Of a DNA stretch of 14,518 bases, positions 10,055 through 14,518 are shown piece after piece. How positions within the stretch are numbered: position 1 is the first letter of the stretch; each line of letters opens with the position of its first letter. Origin of the DNA: Gloeopeniophorella convolvens (taxonomy: Eukaryota > Basidiomycota > Agaricomycetes > Russulales); the NCBI GenBank assembly GCA_022496205.1, contig WTXD01000254.1:1-14518 (forward strand). The letters are read 5' to 3'. The position numbers and the translations under genes are program-made. Below the pieces are notes generated by a model, which was not told where the DNA came from, did not search any database, and saw only the letters and a program-made list of their open reading frames with translations.

Positions 10055-10910
10055 TCAGAGGGAACTACCGTAGAACACTGCGTTCAGGTGGTCAGCGACG
10101 GTAGAAGAATGTGCGTAGATCTGCACTTACAATACTTGGCAGTGTACTTGACAGAGATCTCAGCCGATCCGGACGTGCACTGGGAGAAGGAGGGTTAGTG
10201 TATGCTTATTATACGCACGGGAAACGGAGAAACACATACAGAAGCAGGGGGTTGGCCGCCCTTGGTGTTCACGCGGAAGACCTGCTTGGCAACTGCCAGA
10301 CGTAGCGTTCAGCATCAACCAGTCGACATCCGCAGAGCCTGTGGGCGCTGGGATATCTCCGGCCTTGGCAGCAACAACGAAGGCATTCGGGTTGCCCGCA
10401 GTCTTGCCGCTTGACGTGAAGTCGAACTTGGGGCTGAGGGCGCCGGCGGAGTTGGCAATGAAGTAGTGTTGGCCGAGGACGTCGAAGTTGCCCAGTGCGC
10501 GGAGCAGAGCAATCAGCTCCTCCGTCGAAGGCTTGTTGGAGGGGAACTTGGACCAGAGGTTGAACGCATCAACCTGTATTTTGTCAAACTCGGGCGTGTT
10601 GAAAAGGCACGAGATATCGAAGAGCTCGGCAACAGCACCAGCGGTCCTGCGGGTAAAATGTCAATTACGCGCTACTCCGCATCAGACCCATTCCGACTCA
10701 CACATAGGTTCCAGCGGCAGAGCAGGTGTAGTTTTGCACACCAACACCCAAAGCAACAAAGTTGGGAGCGGTGGTCGGCGCCACGAGCTGCGTCTGGCCA
10801 GCGGGGACTTGAAGGACCGATGCAGGGACTGAGCAACCAGTAAATTTGAAGGATGGCGCGGCGAGGGCGGGAACCGCGAGAACGAGAGAAAGGAATGACA
10901 GACCGAGCAT
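10055..10910 (-). CDS. Secreted DUF3455 family protein, four exons, one frame break
   Basis: Fungal secreted protein of unknown function, about 229 residues (some relatives were named malate dehydrogenase by mistake). The ATG at 10910 opens a signal peptide (MLGLSFLSLVLAVPALAAPS) with likely cleavage after ALA. Family motifs follow: APNFVALGVGVQNYTCSAAG; GAVAELFDISCL; LGNFDVLGQHYFIANSAG; SPKFDF; NPNAFVVAAKAGDIPAPTG; DVDWLMLNATSG; VFRVNTKGGQPPAS; then a short C-terminus with FYG before TGA at 10055-10057. Introns are 10647-10701 (GTGAGT), 10180-10239 (GTATGT, CTAAC branch point) and 10078-10130 (GTAAGT). Between LNATSG and QVFRVN the frame slips by the equivalent of two missing bases, at about 10295 (C) and 10290 (G/C). 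With these restored all four exon phases fit. Near the end a conserved Trp would read as Leu at the last splice junction. The upstream in-frame Leu-rich extension to 10973 has no ATG. Confidence 0.88.
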
Positions 10911-11012
10911 TATGGGTGACGCGGTTTTGTGAAGGAAAGAAGGAAGGGGGTACAGAGGGCTGAAGGTGCTCAAGCCGAGTGTGAGGAGACTGGGGTAGCG
11001 GTCATGTCTGGC

Positions 11013-11018
11013 TTTATA
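11013..11018 (-). promoter_or_regulatory. TATA box of the DUF3455 gene
   Basis: The minus strand reads GTATAAAGC here, about 103 nt upstream of the ATG at 10910. That spacing suits a fungal promoter with a leader of about 70 nt. Confidence 0.55.
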
Positions 11019-11125
11019 CGAGAACGGCCTCCGTGTCGTCTTCAGGGTGAATAGCCGACGAGAGCTGGTGTACAGCGCTCCATTGTGATAAATTCGATAG
11101 CGTGAGACGGAGGAACTAGTACCTT

Positions 11126-12588
11126 TCAGGACCTCCGATCATCTATGCCCGGTGCATTGGTGACTGGGAGGCGCTTTGACAGCTTTGATTTGGTGCAAGG
11201 CACGGGCGCTTGTCCACACATCCCACACATCCTGCTTGCAAACACAACGGCGGTGAACCGATCTTCAATTGTGTGACTTCTATTAGCACTTCGTTTCAAA
11301 GTCATTCCGACGCTAAAGACGCACGCACCTGAAAATTGATGTCTGCAATATATGGTCGTTGTGACGAAGGGTATTGGGATTACGGTACACAATACAAGCA
11401 GCCCCATGTCTGCTGGGGAGCTCACGTCACCGTGATCGGGACGTGCTAAACTTACTACGGAGGTCTGACTGGTTCGACTGCATTGCGGCGGCGCGGCGGC
11501 GGTGATTCGGGAGTGATTCGAGTGGCCGTTGGGTCTTGCGGGCCAGTGCGTTGCTCCTTCACTGGCCGAATCTTGTTGGACTTCTGGCCATCAACAGCTC
11601 AAACTGGCTAGGACCGCGCTGGCAGTGTCAGGCATCCGATCACGTCTGGTCTTGCGTCTAGGACAACCCTACAGGCTCCTGTAGGGACTCGGGCCCGACG
11701 AATAATTAGGCTTCTCTCGGAACTTTCTTCGCCTGTGATACCCCAGATTCAAGTGCGGTCGTAGATGGAGCCGTCCGGTTCGTTCCAGCCACCTGCAGAG
11801 GCTTGCGATTCGGGAACTTGTGTATCAATTACTCCGCTGGGAATTCTTGGATAGTGGAAGAACGCCGGTGCTTGCAGTTCGCAGCTCGGAGGCAAAAGTA
11901 GAGTCCGTGTGAAGACCTACCTCACGGAACGATCCACTTGTCTCTTCCATCTTCGCCGGTCGACGACATTTATTTGATGCAAAGCATTCTATCCCCGCAG
12001 ATGATGCGAGAGTTGCAAAGGATTTTCCACAACCGCCGACGTCCTCGGTTGATGGCGTCTTTCAACAACTTCCCGTGGTCGCTCTCGTGCATGTGCCCAC
12101 GAGTGACCAGTGGGCGTCAAGCGGGTCTGTTTCGGATTTTCGAAGCTCACAAGCAGGTAGCAAGTCCTCACCGAACCAGCAAGGGACGAAATTTTGCGCT
12201 CTTTGGTGTCGACACGCTCGAGCACGTTCGTCATCTTGTGAGAGGCTTTTGCTACGCGACGTCAATGGTTGGTATGGCATCACACTGAATGGCAGCTAAT
12301 GGCAGCGGGAAAGATTGAAATGTCGTGAAAAGCCTAAATTGGGCGTGAGAATCATCGCAACTTACGGAACGTACCCCGCCGTTCCTTCGCATCAGCAGAT
12401 CACTAGTTCACTGGTCACTTGGTACCTGAATAAAAAATTTCGCGCCCATGCCGAGCCACGCCACCATTATGTGCCGGTCCCGAGCCTTCTCGCAGGATCA
12501 CTCTCGCGCTTGCGGGCGCCGCCTGGTAACACCTACTTACAGCCGCCAAAACCACCAGAGCGTACGGGTCTATTGTGAACTCGGACAT
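11126..12588 (-). CDS. Unidentified multi-exon gene (exon structure partly resolved)
   Basis: The first exon is clear: ATG at 12588 reads MSEFTIDPYALVVLAA and ends at 12541 in a GTAAGT donor. The 3' half is also coherent. On minus from about 11900 one frame reads ELQAPAFFHYPRIPSGVIDT and GGWNEPDGSIYDR, then SERSLIIRRARVPTGACRVV. A 60-nt intron (GTGATC...GGCCAG, about 11585-11644) leads to KSNKIRPVKEQRTGPQDPTA and PESPPPRRRNAVEPVRPP. A GTAAGT...CCCCAG intron at about 11412-11455 then leads to YRHGAACIVYRNPNTLRHND. The intron 11232-11328 leads to CGMCGQAPVPCTKSKLSKRL and a TGA at 11126-11128. One in-frame TGA after SIYDR is unexplained; it disappears if a weak GTGGCT...CACAG intron is used, or may be another sequence error. 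The middle (12283-11990) has two competing open frames on minus. The protein is basic and Pro/Arg-rich with a small Cys cluster. I do not recognise the family, and it could be two genes. Confidence 0.4.
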
Positions 12589-13073
12589 GGGCTACTATAC
12601 CATGGGCACTTCCTTTCTGCTTGTGTGTGAAATCCTTTCGGCTGCGGACTTAAATGCTACCAGTGTGTGAGTGGGATCGGGTCCTGTGGAACTTCTGGGG
12701 CACGACAAGTGGTGTTGTTCGTGGCCCGAGTTCAAACTTCACGGCAAGCTACCCCCGGTAATGTCAGTGCACAGGCCCCTGAAACCGCTCTGCATCTCTG
12801 TCGAACCGAGTCGTTGAACATTAGACATGAACCTTAAGCTTAAGACCTTATGCTCCGTGCCTCTATGTAGTACTAGCGGCATTGCATTCTTGTCGACATG
12901 AACCGGACAGGGGCAATTGCGTGCGCGCTAGAGCGTCCCATGCTGCAACCTTACAGTCACCACAGAGCCACGATCACGAGACTCGAAAAGGACGCCCCTG
13001 GTGGTATCATTCCAACACTCAGGGCCATGCCCTGCTGCATTGGCGCGATCATCGCCGTGCCTCAATTACTAGT
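12589..13073. other. No gene recognised; probable promoter of the 12588 gene
   Basis: Short open frames only. On the minus strand ATTTAAGT at about 12649-12656 lies some 60 nt upstream of the ATG at 12588 and could act as a weak TATA element. Repeated CTTAAG-type sequence occurs near 12834-12844. Nothing else stands out. Confidence 0.3.
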
Positions 13074-13571
13074 TCACGAATCCAAGGCACCCGTGGCACC
13101 CACCCATGCACACAAGACGCGGTCTGGGTCCTTGCAACGCAACTTGTGGACTTGATTTATGATTCTAGGGATCATTCCCCAGAACTCTGGGACCTTCTTG
13201 AGCCGCTCGTGCCGCTGCGGGAACGCAGTGCGCTTGCTCTGGAGAACGCCCTCAATCAAGAAGGGCCGCCCCGTGGATACAATGGCGCCAGCACCAGCGC
13301 CAAGAGCGCAGGCTTCTCTGAACTATGATGGTTCGGATATGTTCAGAGGCTGTTGTGTTGCGTTCTTTAGGCTATGATGCTAGTAACCGAGCCTCCAAGG
13401 GCGGGAGAAGTATAGCTCCGTGGAAGACATCGTCACTAGGACCGCTACGGCCGATGTGATCAGCTCGCGGACAATAGTCAAACATAAGAAACACGGAAGT
13501 TCTATTAGAACAGTAGTAGAGTATCGGTTGGCGATGCGTCTGTACGAGGCAGAGATGCTCTGATGTCGCAC
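13074..13571 (-). CDS. Tentative two-exon gene of unknown function
   Basis: Exon 1 would run from the ATG at 13571 with a hydrophobic stretch (VLIELPCFLCLTIVRELITS) and then MSSTELYFSRPWRLG. A weak GTTACT donor near 13386 and a CATAG acceptor at 13323 lead to an open block 13322-13074. That block reads RPFLIEGVLQSKRTAFPQRH, then ERLKKVPEFWGMIPRIINQV, and stops at TGA 13074-13076. The block has clearly higher GC at third codon positions than the + strand frame that overlaps it (12882-13328), which favours minus. The KKVPEFW piece faintly recalls the KIPxFW motif of NAP/SET histone chaperones, but no acidic tail or other NAP feature follows, so I do not assign that family. Confidence 0.3.
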
Positions 13572-13636
13572 AGAGATGCCAATGTTGGAGGATACTTTGT
13601 CTAGTCCGTTGCGGCGTGGCCTTGAACCGTCGAGTC

Positions 13637-13658
13637 GGGTGGGGGAGGGGAGGGGGGG
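13637..13658 (+). other. G-quadruplex-forming motif
   Basis: Four G runs (3, 5, 4 and 7 G) are separated by single bases (T, A, A), a textbook short-loop quadruplex motif on the + strand. It lies 29 nt past the stop codon of the minus-strand cardiolipin synthase gene, so the mRNA would carry the C-rich complement in its 3' UTR or just beyond. Folding is inferred from the pattern only. Confidence 0.6.
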
Positions 13659-13686
13659 CCTTCTGTCTGATCAGATGAAGGCGGGT

Positions 13687-14518
13687 CTATGAGTTGGATG
13701 GTGGTTCTTTGGGTTTGCGCACATCAGACAAGATGCGAACGGCATCTTTCGAAAATACGTAGGACAGGCCGCTCCAGATCGTGGTCGTCGCCACTGTCCA
13801 TCTGCAAGGCGGTCCATTCATGTTCTCCTTCCTGAATCACTCGGAAGAACACTTACTGCAGACCCTTGAGGTACAGCCCGAACCCAACAGCCATACCTGG
13901 AAGAAGCGGACTAATGGTCGTGGATCCCATCAAGAGGAGTTGTAGCGCAGTATTGACTTTGCTGATCGCAGTAGGGTGTACTTCGGCTGACGGGATCGAG
14001 AAATCCCAGTAGCGCTGGAAGGTTTTCTTGGGGAGTTGAGGGTTTGAAGCGCAACATTGCTACAAGCCGCTTACCGGGTGTGGGAGCGACGTGTAACGAA
14101 CGTAGAAGCCAGACAAGGATAGGAGCAAATCGCGCCCGACAATGATCGTGGCTAGCGGCACTGTTTATCTGTTAGGTCTGGGTACTTGCGTCGGGCAATA
14201 GGGTCTTACGCGGGAGTAGCCCTTGCATGGTCAGTGTGACGACAAGGGTGGCTACGAGAGCCTTGTCTGCAGCAGGGTCAAGAACTGTTCCGAGAACCGA
14301 AGTCATGCGATATCTGCGGGCCAGAAAGCCGTCAAACTATGAGCACCACAAGTCACGATCAGACGCGACTACTAAGGGGTAACTCGGAGACTCACCCAGT
14401 CCGTGACCCCCGCGTATACCAACAAGCCCGTTGCGACTGCGTAATTGTCCGACAAGATTGCCCATCCCAGGCAGGACAAGAGGCTATGCGCGAGATGGTC
14501 AGGAGGTTGGGGACGGTA
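13687..14518 (-). CDS. CRD1: Cardiolipin synthase (CDP-alcohol phosphatidyltransferase), 5' end cut by the window
   Basis: Joins phosphatidylglycerol and CDP-diacylglycerol to make cardiolipin in the mitochondrial inner membrane. The visible part starts at TVPNLLTISRIASCPA, followed by GWAILSDNYAVATGLLVYAG. The complete catalytic signature is present: DG-FL-AR, eight residues, G, three, D, three, D (DGFLARRYRMTSVLG then TVLDPAADKAL). Then come LPLATIIVGRDLLLSLSGFY, KTFQRYWDFSIPSAEVHPTA, KVNTALQLLLMGSTT and a C-terminal helix ending at TAG 13687-13689. Introns are 14337-14395 (GTGAGT), 14161-14209 (GTAAGA, CTAAC branch point), 14027-14074 (GTAAGC) and 13802-13856 (GTAAGT), all with consistent phases. 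In the first visible exon one C appears lost at about 14470 (CPA|LGWA). The mitochondrial targeting N-terminus would lie beyond 14518. Phosphatidylglycerophosphate synthase of the same superfamily is the alternative, but the WDFSIPSAEV and intron-spanning C-terminal region match the fungal cardiolipin synthase type. Confidence 0.88.

Noticed and set aside
10111..10843. + strand open frames of 64 to 125 codons
   Set aside because: They are antisense to the DUF3455 gene and carry no domain.
1..14518. CRISPR arrays, insertion sequences, phage or defence genes
   Set aside because: No direct repeat-spacer pattern, transposase, terminal repeats or phage-like gene was seen. The intron-rich genes show this is fungal nuclear DNA.

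Overview
The window reads as nuclear DNA of a filamentous basidiomycete, most likely an Agaricomycete. The evidence is the very short spliceosomal introns (48-60 nt, GTGAGT/GTAAGT/GTATGT donors, CTAAC/CTGAC-like branch points), the multi-exon genes, and two families typical of such fungi (DUF6593-like and DUF3455). I see no bacterial operon features, rRNA, tRNA, CRISPR array or recognisable transposon.

Layout. Positions 1-5300 hold no gene I can name. They contain several short stretches that read like exons: a + strand gene at about 968-1515, a + piece at about 2634-2881, and minus-strand pieces at about 1820-2440, 3086-3471 and 4529-4907. A DUF6593-like gene lies on + at 5478-6228 with its own TATA box. 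From 6497 to the right edge every gene I can support is on the minus strand: the Nup96 (Nup145C-type) nuclear pore scaffold protein (9489 to 6497), a secreted DUF3455 protein (10910 to 10055, with TATA box), an unidentified multi-exon gene (12588 to 11126), a tentative two-exon gene (about 13571 to 13074), and the 3' part of a mitochondrial cardiolipin synthase cut by the window edge (14518 to 13687).

A recurring oddity is that each of the four recognised genes is broken by apparent one-base losses, mostly inside runs of C on the coding strand. All its splice sites, exon phases and family motifs otherwise stay intact. Restoring one base at each point gives the expected exon phases exactly. 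This looks more like systematic base-calling or assembly error than four independently decaying genes, and it probably also explains why the left third resists gene calling.

The recognised genes do not form a pathway. They are ordinary housekeeping genes (nuclear pore, cardiolipin synthesis) mixed with lineage-typical genes of unknown function. I did not find convincing evidence of a new biological system. The most useful leads are the deletion pattern, a Nup96 locus with no Nup98 half next to it, and the unidentified genes.
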